From assembly GCA_963762865.1 (NCBI GenBank), contig CAVXNC010000003.1, positions 310,001-374,000 of the forward strand: DNA of 64,000 bases. The letters run 5' to 3'. Shown one piece after another: positions 49,127 through 57,299 of the stretch. Numbering within the stretch: position 1 is the stretch's first letter; the number at the start of each line of letters is the position of its first letter. Origin of the DNA: DATHAP01 sp963762865 (lineage in GTDB: Bacteria; Actinomycetota; Actinomycetes; JACCUZ01). The position numbers and the translations under genes were made by a program. The notes under the pieces are model-generated. The model made no database searches. It worked only from the letters and a program-made list of their open reading frames with translations, and had not been told where the DNA came from.

Positions 49127-51417
49127 TGGCTCTCGAGGACCCCACCAGCGCCTCCACCGTCGAGCTGGACATCGGCGGCATGACCTGCAGCTCCTGCTCG
49201 GCTCGAATCGAGAAGAAGCTCAACCGGATGCCCGGTGTCGAGGCCACGGTGAACTTCGCGACCGAGAAGGCGAAGGTCTCGTTCGCCGACGACGTCACGC
49301 TCGACCAGCTGGTCGCGACCGTCGAGGCCACCGGCTACACCGCGGCTCCCCCCGCGCCCGCCCCGGGTGCCGGGGGGAGCGACGCCGAGACGCAGGCGGC
49401 CGGTGAGCCGGCAGCCGCCGACGCCCTTCGCCAGCGGCTGCTGGTCACGGGAGCGCTCGCCGTCCCGGTGATCCTGCTCGGGATGTTCCCGGCGCTGCAG
49501 TTCGACTACTGGCAGTGGCTCTCGTTGACGCTGGCCGCGCCGGTGGTCGTGTGGGGCGCGTTGCCCTTCCACCGCGCCACCTGGACCAACCTGCGGCACG
49601 GCGCCGCGACCATGGACACCCTGGTCTCCCTCGGCGTGCTTGCCGCCTTCGGCTGGTCGCTCTACGCGCTCTTCCTCGGTGGTGCCGGCGAGCCCGGCAT
49701 GGAGATGCCGTTCACCCTCGTGCCCTCTCGGGGCAGCGGCGCGGACGAGATCTACCTCGAGGTCGCCTCCGGGGTGACGCTCTTCCTTCTCACCGGGCGC
49801 TGGCTGGAGGCGCGCGCCAAGCGCAGCTCCGGCGCGGCGCTGCACGCACTGCTCGCCATGGGCGCGAAGGATGTCGCGGTGCTGCGCAGCGGCGCTGAGA
49901 CTCGCGTGCCGGTGGAGCAGCTCGCCGTCGGCGACGACTTCGTCGTCCGGCCGGGCGAGAAGCTGGCGACCGACGGTGTCGTGGTCGACGGCACTTCGGC
50001 GATCGACGCGTCGATGCTCACCGGCGAGCCCGTGCCTGTCGAGGTCGGTCCCGGCGACGCGGTCGTCGGTGCGACGGTCAACGCCGGTGGCCGGCTGGTC
50101 GTGCGGGCCACCCGGGTCGGCAGCGACACACAGCTCGCCCAGATGGCGCGCCTCGTGCAGGACGCGCAGAACGGCAAGGCGCCGGTGCAACGGCTCGCCG
50201 ACCGGATCTCCGCCGTCTTCGTGCCGGTCGTGCTCGTGATCGCGGCTGCGACCCTCGGCTTCTGGCTCGGTGGCGGTGCGGACCCGGAGGTCGCCTTCAC
50301 GGCGGCCGTCGCGGTCCTCGTCATCGCCTGCCCGTGCGCCCTCGGCCTGGCGACCCCGACCGCCCTGCTCGTCGGGACCGGCCGGGGCGCCCAGCTCGGC
50401 GTGCTGATCCGCGGACCCGAGGTCCTGGAGTCGACCCGACGCGTCGACATGGTCGTGCTCGACAAGACCGGCACGGTGACGACCGGCACGATGACGCTCG
50501 TCGACGTCGTGGTCGCCGACGGCGTCGACCGGGCCGACGTGCTCAGGCTGGCCGGTGCGCTCGAGCACGCGTCCGAGCACCCGATCGCGCGGGCCGTGGC
50601 AGCGGCAGCCGTCGCCGAGGTCGGCGACCTGCCTGCCGTCGAGGGCTTCGAGAACCTCGCCGGCCTCGGGGTCCAGGGCGTCGTGCCCGGCACGGGGAAG
50701 GATGCCGGTACGTCGCACGCCGTGCTCGTCGGGCGGCCCCGGCTGCTGGCGGAGTGGGCACAGCACCTGCCTCCGTCGCTCGACGCGGCCGCGCAGGCTG
50801 CCGAGAGCGAGGGCCGCACCGTGGTGGCCGTCGGCTGGGACGGGCGGGCGCGCGCCCTGCTCGTCGTGTCGGACGCCGTCAAGCCGACGTCGGCCCGAGC
50901 GGTCGCCGAGCTGCGCTCGCTCGGCCTGCGGCCGGTGCTGCTGACCGGCGACAACTCGGCGACCGCACGCCAGGTCGCTCGCGAGGTAGGGATCGACGAG
51001 GCGGACGTCGTCGCGGACGTCCTCCCGCAGGACAAGGTCGCCGAGGTGCGCCGGCTGCAGGACGCGGGCCGCGTGGTCGCGATGGTCGGTGACGGTGTCA
51101 ACGACGCGGCCGCACTCGCTCAGGCCGACCTCGGCCTCGCGATGGGCACCGGCACCGACGTGGCCATCGAGGCGGCCGACATCACGCTGATGCGTGGGGA
51201 CCTGACCGCCGCCGCCGACGCGGTGCGGCTGTCGCGGCGGACGCTGTCGACCATCCGGGTCAACCTGTTCTGGGCCTTCGCCTACAACGTCGCCGGCATC
51301 CCACTGGCCGCCGCCGGGCTGCTCAACCCGATGATCGCTGGCGCCGCGATGGCGCTCAGCTCGGTCCTGGTCGTGACCAACAGCCTGCGCCTGCGACGAT
51401 TCACGTCACTGAGTTAA
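49126..51417 (+). CDS. copA: P1B-type copper-exporting ATPase CopA
   Basis: 763 residues. N-terminal HMA domain with GMTCSSC (Cys21, Cys24), eight membrane segments with the CPCALG metal site (IACPCALGLATPTALL), phosphorylation motif DKTGT, TGEPVP, and GDGVNDAAAL hinge. NLFWAFAYN and the CPC pair indicate Cu(I) export. Starts on the last base of the previous gene. Last gene of the csoR operon. Confidence 0.95.
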   Translation: MALEDPTSASTVELDIGGMTCSSCSARIEKKLNRMPGVEATVNFATEKAKVSFADDVTLDQLVATVEATGYTAAPPAPAPGAGGSDAETQAAGEPAAADALRQRLLVTGALAVPVILLGMFPALQFDYWQWLSLTLAAPVVVWGALPFHRATWTNLRHGAATMDTLVSLGVLAAFGWSLYALFLGGAGEPGMEMPFTLVPSRGSGADEIYLEVASGVTLFLLTGRWLEARAKRSSGAALHALLAMGAKDVAVLRSGAETRVPVEQLAVGDDFVVRPGEKLATDGVVVDGTSAIDASMLTGEPVPVEVGPGDAVVGATVNAGGRLVVRATRVGSDTQLAQMARLVQDAQNGKAPVQRLADRISAVFVPVVLVIAAATLGFWLGGGADPEVAFTAAVAVLVIACPCALGLATPTALLVGTGRGAQLGVLIRGPEVLESTRRVDMVVLDKTGTVTTGTMTLVDVVVADGVDRADVLRLAGALEHASEHPIARAVAAAAVAEVGDLPAVEGFENLAGLGVQGVVPGTGKDAGTSHAVLVGRPRLLAEWAQHLPPSLDAAAQAAESEGRTVVAVGWDGRARALLVVSDAVKPTSARAVAELRSLGLRPVLLTGDNSATARQVAREVGIDEADVVADVLPQDKVAEVRRLQDAGRVVAMVGDGVNDAAALAQADLGLAMGTGTDVAIEAADITLMRGDLTAAADAVRLSRRTLSTIRVNLFWAFAYNVAGIPLAAAGLLNPMIAGAAMALSSVLVVTNSLRLRRFTSLS

Positions 51418-51465
51418 CAGACCGCCGGATGATGGGCGGGTGACCGACGACGTGGAGGCCTGACG

Positions 51466-52233
51466 GTGCAGGGCGTGACGACCGAGCGGCGGGACGCCGC
51501 CGAGGTGCCCGACGGGCTGCGCGCGCACTGGCGCACCTGGCTCGGTGCCACGGACGACGAGCTCGCGGTGCTCGGTTCTGCGACCCTGCAGGGTCCGCCG
51601 CGGGTCGTCGTCGTGGGCTCTGCCCGACGTACGACACCTGGCTGGGACGGCGAGGTGCACGCCGTGACCGGCGTGGTGGACGCCGACGGGGCCGCTGTCG
51701 TCTCGCTCCCGCCCGACCACGCCGAGTGGGCGCGCGACCTGGTCGCGACCGGAGCCGACGTCGCGCGGCTGCGGGCCGCGCTGCCCACCCGGATGCGGCT
51801 GCCGGACCACGTCGCCTACCAGGGGGTCTGCCGCTGGAGCGCACGGGCCGCCGACGTGCCGGGCGCCGAGGTACTGCCCGAGGCAGGCCGGTGGGTGCCC
51901 GTCGACGACCCGCGCGTACCCGAGTGGCTGCGGCCCTTCGGCGGCGACGCGTTGGTGGCGCTGGACGACGACGACCGCTATCTCGCGGGTGTCGGGCTCA
52001 AGCGCCATGACCGGCACGGTCACGAGATCTCGGTCGGCACCGACGAGCGAGCGCGGGGCCGCGGTCTCGCTCGTCGCCTGGTCGCGCAGGCCGCCCGGTC
52101 GCTGCACGCCGACGGGATCGTGCCGACCTACCTGCACGACCCGGCCAACACGGCATCGGCGCGCGTCGCGGATGCGGCCGGCCTGCCCGACCGCGGCTGG
52201 TGGGCACTGGGCATCGCCCGCATCCCCGGCTGA
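51466..52233 (+). CDS. GNAT-family N-acetyltransferase
   Basis: 255 residues, GTG start. C-terminal GNAT core with VGTDERARGRGLARRLVAQAAR (acetyl-CoA pyrophosphate loop) and a conserved NTASARVADAAGLPDRGWW end. The N-terminal half is a degenerate duplicate, as in actinomycete two-GNAT proteins. Substrate unknown. Separate from the copper operon (48-base gap). Confidence 0.8.
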   Translation: MQGVTTERRDAAEVPDGLRAHWRTWLGATDDELAVLGSATLQGPPRVVVVGSARRTTPGWDGEVHAVTGVVDADGAAVVSLPPDHAEWARDLVATGADVARLRAALPTRMRLPDHVAYQGVCRWSARAADVPGAEVLPEAGRWVPVDDPRVPEWLRPFGGDALVALDDDDRYLAGVGLKRHDRHGHEISVGTDERARGRGLARRLVAQAARSLHADGIVPTYLHDPANTASARVADAAGLPDRGWWALGIARIPG

Positions 52234-52237
52234 CGCC

Positions 52238-52254
52238 GCCTGACCGGCTCAGGC
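52238..52254. terminator. Weak bidirectional hairpin
   Basis: GCCTGA-CCGGC-TCAGGC: six-base stem between convergent acetyltransferase and carbonic anhydrase genes. Weak, low confidence. Confidence 0.3.
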
Positions 52255-52289
52255 CCGGCGGTCGCCTGTGACCCGTCGAGGTGGGGGAG

Positions 52290-52790
52290 TCAGCAGACGG
52301 GTTCGAGGAGCCCGGTGGCGAGGTCGTACAAGAAGCCGCCCACCGTCACGTCGCCGAGGTAGGGCCACGAGCGGACCCGCTGCACGTCCTGGCACAGCGC
52401 CCCGGTCTGGTCGTCGGTCGTGAGGAACGAGATGCTCCTGGTGTCCGGGCCGCCGGCCTCCAGGATGGCTTCGTGCACGTCCTCCTCACCGGGAGTGCTC
52501 ATGCGGCAGTCGGTGTGCGCCACGACCATCACCCGGTCCACACCCAGCAGGTAGGACGCGAGCACGAGTGTCCGAAGGACGTCGTCGGTGACGCGGGCGC
52601 CGGCGTTGCGCAGGATCTTTGCGTCGCCCGGCGCCAGGCCGAGCATGCGCAGCGGGTCGATGCGCGAGTCCATGCAGGTGAGGACCGCCAGGCCGCGCGC
52701 GGCCCGGGCCGGCAGCTCGGCCAGCGCGAAGTCCTCGCTGAACGTCCGGTTGGCCCGCAGCACCTCGGCGAACGCCTCGTCGGTCGACAC
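52290..52790 (-). CDS. Beta-class carbonic anhydrase
   Basis: 166 residues. Zinc ligands Cys39 (CMDSRID), His92 and Cys95 (AHTDC), and the Asp41-Arg43 dyad are in place. Short form of the beta class. GTG start at 52790. It begins 14 bases after the stop of the importer ATPase, so it is probably the last gene of that operon, an unusual partner. Confidence 0.9.
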   Translation of the reverse strand: MSTDEAFAEVLRANRTFSEDFALAELPARAARGLAVLTCMDSRIDPLRMLGLAPGDAKILRNAGARVTDDVLRTLVLASYLLGVDRVMVVAHTDCRMSTPGEEDVHEAILEAGGPDTRSISFLTTDDQTGALCQDVQRVRSWPYLGDVTVGGFLYDLATGLLEPVC

Positions 52791-52804
52791 GCTGCGGAGA
52801 CTAC

Positions 52805-53578
52805 CTACGACCGCGCGACGTGACGCGGGTCGAAGCCGAACGGCAGCTCGAGCCGGTTCGCCGTGAGCAGGTCGTCGTCGCAAAGGATGTCGCGGGTCGG
52901 TCCGTCGGCCACGATCGATCCCTCGGCGAGGATCACCGACCGGGGGCAGAGCTCCATCGCGTACGGCAGGTCGTGCGTGACCATCAGGGTGGTCAGCTCG
53001 AGACCCAGCAGGATCTCGGCCAGCTCGCGCCGGCTGGCCGGGTCGAGGTTGCTCGACGGCTCGTCGAGAACCAGGATCTCGGGCTTCATCGCGAGCACCG
53101 TGGCGACGGCCACCCGACGGCGCTGCCCGTAGGACAGGTGGTGCGGCGGCCGGTCGGCGAACTCCTGCATGCCGACCGCCGTGAGCGCCTCCATCACGCG
53201 GTCCTGGAGGTCGGGACCGCGCACGCCCAGGTTGGCCGGCCCGAACGCGACGTCCTCGCGGACGGTCGGCATGAAGAGCTGGTCGTCCGGGTCCTGGAAG
53301 ACGATCCCGACCCGCCGCCGGACCTCCTGGTAGTTGGCTGGCACGACAGGCAGCCCGGCCACCTCGACCGTGCCTCGTCCGCCGCGCAGGATGCCGTTGA
53401 GGTGCATGACCAGCGTCGTCTTGCCCGCGCCGTTGGGGCCGAGCAGGGCGACCCGCTCCTGGGGCTGCAGGGTGAGGTCGACGCCGAACAGCGCCTGGTG
53501 CCCGTCCGGGTAGGCGAACGCGAGGTCCCGGACCGCCAGCGACGGCGCGATCGCACCCGGGCTGCTCATGCCGGTCAC
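52805..53578 (-). CDS. Energy-coupling factor (ECF) ATPase, CbiO/NikO type
   Basis: 257 residues. Walker A LLGPNGAGKTT, Q-loop FQDPDDQLF, signature LSYGQRRR, Walker B LVLDEPSSNLD, switch THDLPYA. LSYGQ in place of LSGGQ is usual for CbiO. GTG 53578 overlaps the CbiQ stop; ATG 53569 is an alternative. Energises cobalt or nickel uptake with M, N and Q proteins. Confidence 0.93.
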   Translation of the reverse strand: MTGMSSPGAIAPSLAVRDLAFAYPDGHQALFGVDLTLQPQERVALLGPNGAGKTTLVMHLNGILRGGRGTVEVAGLPVVPANYQEVRRRVGIVFQDPDDQLFMPTVREDVAFGPANLGVRGPDLQDRVMEALTAVGMQEFADRPPHHLSYGQRRRVAVATVLAMKPEILVLDEPSSNLDPASRRELAEILLGLELTTLMVTHDLPYAMELCPRSVILAEGSIVADGPTRDILCDDDLLTANRLELPFGFDPRHVARS

Positions 53579-54342
53579 CCTCGCACGCTCCACGCCGTCA
53601 CCGCGACGACCGCCGCGAGCAGTGGCAGCGCCGCCGCCGTCGTCCACTGCGACCGGTCGGCGCGCAGGTCGTGCACGGCGGGCATCGTCCCGGTGTAGCC
53701 CCGGCTGAGCATCGCCAGGTGAACGCGCTCGCCCCGCTCGTAGGACCGGATGAACAGCGCACCTGCCGACTGCGCCACGACCTTCGCGTGGCGCAGGTCG
53801 CGTCCCTGGAAGCCGCGAGACTCGCGGGCCACCCGCATCCGGCCCATCTCGGCACCGACGACGTCGGCGTATCGGAACATGAAGGACATGATCTGCACCA
53901 TCAGCGGTGGCAGGTGCAGGCGCTCCACCCCGAGCAGCAGGGTCCGCGGCTCGGTCGTCGCCGCCAGCAGGATGGAGGCCACGACACCGAGGGTGCCCTT
54001 TGCCAGGACGTTCCAGCCACCGAGCAACCCGGACTCGCTCACCGAGAGGCCGAGCACCTCGATCCGCGGGCCGTGGGCGACGAAGGGCAGCAGGAACGCG
54101 AAGAGCACGAACGGCACCTCGACGACCATCCGCTTGACGACGGTCCGGGCGGGGACCTGGGCGACCGCGGCCACACCCGCGAGCAGGATGGCGTAGACGC
54201 CGAACGCCCAGAAGGCATCGCGAGGGGTCGCGACAACGACCAGCACGAAGGTCAGGACGGCGACCAGCTTGCAGTGCGGCGGCAGCCGGTGGACCGGGGT
54301 GTCCCGCGGCAGGTAGAGCGCGTGGGTGTGGCCGGCGCTCAC
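53575..54342 (-). CDS. ECF transporter T-component CbiQ/NikQ
   Basis: 255 residues, membrane segments in the N-terminal half and the two coupling motifs RESRGFQG and AMLSRGYTG (Ala-Arg-Gly type) that contact the ATPase. GTG overlaps CbiN stop. Third gene of the M-N-Q-O operon. Confidence 0.92.
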   Translation of the reverse strand: MSAGHTHALYLPRDTPVHRLPPHCKLVAVLTFVLVVVATPRDAFWAFGVYAILLAGVAAVAQVPARTVVKRMVVEVPFVLFAFLLPFVAHGPRIEVLGLSVSESGLLGGWNVLAKGTLGVVASILLAATTEPRTLLLGVERLHLPPLMVQIMSFMFRYADVVGAEMGRMRVARESRGFQGRDLRHAKVVAQSAGALFIRSYERGERVHLAMLSRGYTGTMPAVHDLRADRSQWTTAAALPLLAAVVAVTAWSVRG

Positions 54343-54668
54343 CGGCGGACCGGCTCCTGGGTCGCTGCCTCGGTCGAGCCGCTGCGGCGACGTACGGCCC
54401 AGACGACACCACCCACGAGCAGGAAGGTCACGCCCACGCCGGCGACGCCCGCGAGGCCGCCCGAGAGGAATCCCTCGTCGACGCCCTTGGTCGCGTAGCC
54501 GCCGAACGGCGACTCCTCGAGGTGGTGTGCCTTGGCCTTCTTGTCGAAGCCGGTGTCGCTGGCGACCTTGTTGAGGCCGTCGGGGCTGCTGCTGGCGACG
54601 TAGCTCACGGCGCCGGCGAGCACCAGCGCGACGAGTAGCCCGACGGCAACGAGGGTCCGGCGGCTCAC
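54339..54668 (-). CDS. ECF transporter accessory CbiN/NikN (PDGLE)
   Basis: 109 residues, two membrane segments (LVAVGLLVALVLAGAVSYVA and a second at about 68-90) flanking an external loop with SSPDGLNKVA, the PDGLE-type motif that opens CbiM/NikM. GTG start overlaps the CbiM stop. Confidence 0.88.
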   Translation of the reverse strand: MSRRTLVAVGLLVALVLAGAVSYVASSSPDGLNKVASDTGFDKKAKAHHLEESPFGGYATKGVDEGFLSGGLAGVAGVGVTFLLVGGVVWAVRRRSGSTEAATQEPVRR

Positions 54669-55396
54669 GACGTCGGCCCCGACCTCGTAGCGGCGCTGGC
54701 TCCGGCTGCCGGCACAGTGCTCGCCGACCGCCGGAGGTCGAGAACCGGGAGCCGGTCACGGACGCCCGCCACCAGATCGGGACGCACAGCGACCACGCTG
54801 CCGACCGTGAGCGCAGTGATCAGGCCCTCACCGAGACCGATCAGCACGTGCACGCCGAGCATCGCGGTGAGGACGGTCGAGAGGGCCACGTCGGTCGTGC
54901 CGCCGATCGCGTAGAAGCCGACGAAGCCCAGCGCCGACACCGGCACCGACACGAACGCGGCGACGAAGGCCGAGCCGACCACGGTGCGCCTGCTGTAGGG
55001 CAGCAGCCGCACGAGAAGGCGGAACACGGCGTAGCCCACGACGACGGTGATGAGGGACATGTCGACGACGTTGACCCCGATGGCCGTCAGCCCGCCGTCG
55101 GCGAAGAGCAGGGCCTGCACCAGGATCACGACGGCGACGCAGAGCGCCCCGGTGTAGGGCCCGACGAGTATCGCGGCCAGTGCGCCTCCGAGGAGGTGCC
55201 CGGACGTCCCCGCCGCGACCGGGAAGTTCAGCATCTGCACCGCGAAGACGAAGGCGGCGACCAGGCCGGCCATCGGTGCCGTCCGGTCGTCCAGCTCGCG
55301 CCGCGCTCCGCGGAGGCAGACGGCGACGCCGGCCGCGGCGACCAGCCCGGCGCCGACGGAGACCGGCGCGTCGATGAACCCGTCAGGAACGTGCAT
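54665..55396 (-). CDS. ECF transporter S-component CbiM/NikM
   Basis: 243 residues. N-terminus MHVPDGFID contributes the amino group and His that bind Co(II) or Ni(II); GTSGHLLGGALAAILVGPY carries further His ligands. Seven membrane segments. The N-terminal Met must be free, which fixes ATG 55396. The upstream Nur-like box favours nickel. First gene of the operon. Confidence 0.92.
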   Translation of the reverse strand: MHVPDGFIDAPVSVGAGLVAAAGVAVCLRGARRELDDRTAPMAGLVAAFVFAVQMLNFPVAAGTSGHLLGGALAAILVGPYTGALCVAVVILVQALLFADGGLTAIGVNVVDMSLITVVVGYAVFRLLVRLLPYSRRTVVGSAFVAAFVSVPVSALGFVGFYAIGGTTDVALSTVLTAMLGVHVLIGLGEGLITALTVGSVVAVRPDLVAGVRDRLPVLDLRRSASTVPAAGASAATRSGPTS

Positions 55397-55465
55397 GTCC
55401 GGTCCTCCCGGGCGCTCTGGTCCTGCCCTGCCGTTCCCCGCCATCCTGTCGCGGACCGGCCGCAA

Positions 55466-55482
55466 TTGCAACTCGTTCGCAA
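55466..55482. promoter_or_regulatory. Nur-like (nickel regulator) box
   Basis: TTGCAA-CTCGT-TCGCAA matches the Nur consensus TTGCAA-N5-TTGCAA (Fur-family nickel repressor of Streptomyces) at 11 of 12 arm bases. It lies 70 bases before the importer operon on the minus strand, so I infer nickel-dependent repression of this importer. Confidence 0.6.
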
Positions 55483-55565
55483 TAGCACCGGTGGAATCTC
55501 CTTCGGCATCGAGCATGTGGTGGTGGCAGGGTGGGCTGGGTTTGATCTCGGGAGAGGAGCGGGGA

Positions 55566-57299
55566 GTGCTCGTCCGGTTGCTGCGCAGCCACCTCGACGC
55601 GTACCGCCCGCTCCTCGCGGCGGTCGTGGTCCTGCAGCTCGGCGGGAGCCTGGCGATGCTCTACCTGCCGAGCCTGAACGCCGACATCATCGACAACGGC
55701 GTGGCCAAGGCCGACACGGGTTACATCCTGCGGGTCGGGCTTGTGATGCTGGTCGTCACCGTCGCACAGGTCGCGTGCACGATCGGTGCCGTCTGGTACG
55801 GCGCACGGACCGCGATGGGCTTCGGTCGTGACGTGCGGGCGGCCGTCTTCCATCGCGTCGGCACCTTCTCCGCCCGCGAGGTCAACGGCTTCGGGGCACC
55901 GTCGCTGATCACCCGTACGACCAACGACGTCCAGCAGGTGCAGATCCTCGTCCTGCTGACCTGCACCGTCATGGTGTCCGCCCCGATCATGTGCGTCGGC
56001 GGCGTCGTCATGGCCCTGCGCGAGGACGTGGGGCTGTCCTGGCTGATCGTCGTCAGCGTCGCAGTGCTGGTCGCCGGGATCGCCGCGATCGTCACCCGGA
56101 TGGTTCCGCTCTTCCGGCTCATCCAGGTGCGCATCGACGGGGTGAACCGTGTGCTGCGCGAGCAGATCTCCGGTATCCGCGTGGTGCGGGCCTTCGTCCG
56201 GGAGCCGGCCGAGCGGGCCCGCTTCGGCGTCGCCAACGCGGAGCTGAGCGACACGGCGCTGCGGGCCGGGCGGCTGATGGCGTACATGTTCCCGATCGTC
56301 CTGCTCGTGCTCAACGTCTCCAGCGTGGCGGTCCTGTGGTTCGGCGCCGACCGGGTCGACAGCGGCCAGATGCAGGTGGGCTCGCTGACCGCCTTCCTCA
56401 GCTACCTGATGCAGATCCTGATGTCGATCATGCAGGCGACGTTCATGGTCGTGCTGGTGCCGCGGGCCGCGGTGTGCGCCGAGCGGATCATGGAGGTGCT
56501 CGCCACCGACTCCTCGGTGGTGCCGCCCACCGAGCCGGTCCCGGAGCTGCGGGAGCCGGCGACCGTGGAGCTCCGCGGTGTGTCGTTCAGCTACCCGGGC
56601 GCCGAGCACCCCGTCCTGACCGAGGTCTCGTTCCGGTCCGGTCCTGGCCAGGTGACCGCAATCGTCGGCGGCACCGGCTCGGGAAAGAGCACCCTGATAT
56701 CCCTGCTGCCCCGGCTGATGGACGCGACCGGCGGCAGCATCCGGGTCGGTGGCGTCGACGTGCGCGAGCTCGACCCGGCGGTGCTGCACCGCGTGGTCGG
56801 ACTGGTCCCGCAGACGGCCTACTTGTTCACCGGCACCGTCGCCGGCAACCTGCGCTACGGCCGGCCGGAGGCCGACGACGAGGAGCTGTGGGAGGCGCTG
56901 CGCATCGCGCAGGCAGCGGACTTCGTGGCCGCCCTGCCGGAGGGCCTCGAGGCGCCGGTGGCGCAGGGCGGCACGAACTTCTCGGGTGGCCAGCGGCAGC
57001 GGTTGGCGATCGCCCGCGCGCTCGTGCGGGCACCACAGGTCTACCTGTTCGACGACTCGTTCTCGGCGCTCGACCTGGCCACCGACGCGCGGCTGCGGGC
57101 TGCTCTCGGGCCGATGACGATGAACGCCACGGTCGTCGTGGTGGCGCAGCGACTGTCGACAGTTCTGGAGGCTGACCAGATCGTCGTGCTCGACGACGGT
57201 GCCGTCGTCGGGCTGGGCACGCACGACGAGCTGCTCGAGCGGTGCCCGACCTACGCGGAGATCTTCGAGTCGCAGCGGCCGGCGGAGGTGGTTGCGTGA
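55566..57299 (+). CDS. ABC exporter half-transporter with degenerate ATPase site
   Basis: 577 residues. Six membrane helices, then an ATPase domain: Walker A VGGTGSGKST, signature FSGGQRQR, Walker B VYLFDDSFSALD (Asp in place of catalytic Glu), and AQRLST in place of AHRLST in the switch. These two changes mark the non-catalytic half of a heterodimeric exporter (LmrC/BmrC-like). GTG 55566 with GGAGCGGGGAG. The next gene starts on its stop (GTGA) and supplies the other half. Confidence 0.88.
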   Translation: MLVRLLRSHLDAYRPLLAAVVVLQLGGSLAMLYLPSLNADIIDNGVAKADTGYILRVGLVMLVVTVAQVACTIGAVWYGARTAMGFGRDVRAAVFHRVGTFSAREVNGFGAPSLITRTTNDVQQVQILVLLTCTVMVSAPIMCVGGVVMALREDVGLSWLIVVSVAVLVAGIAAIVTRMVPLFRLIQVRIDGVNRVLREQISGIRVVRAFVREPAERARFGVANAELSDTALRAGRLMAYMFPIVLLVLNVSSVAVLWFGADRVDSGQMQVGSLTAFLSYLMQILMSIMQATFMVVLVPRAAVCAERIMEVLATDSSVVPPTEPVPELREPATVELRGVSFSYPGAEHPVLTEVSFRSGPGQVTAIVGGTGSGKSTLISLLPRLMDATGGSIRVGGVDVRELDPAVLHRVVGLVPQTAYLFTGTVAGNLRYGRPEADDEELWEALRIAQAADFVAALPEGLEAPVAQGGTNFSGGQRQRLAIARALVRAPQVYLFDDSFSALDLATDARLRAALGPMTMNATVVVVAQRLSTVLEADQIVVLDDGAVVGLGTHDELLERCPTYAEIFESQRPAEVVA

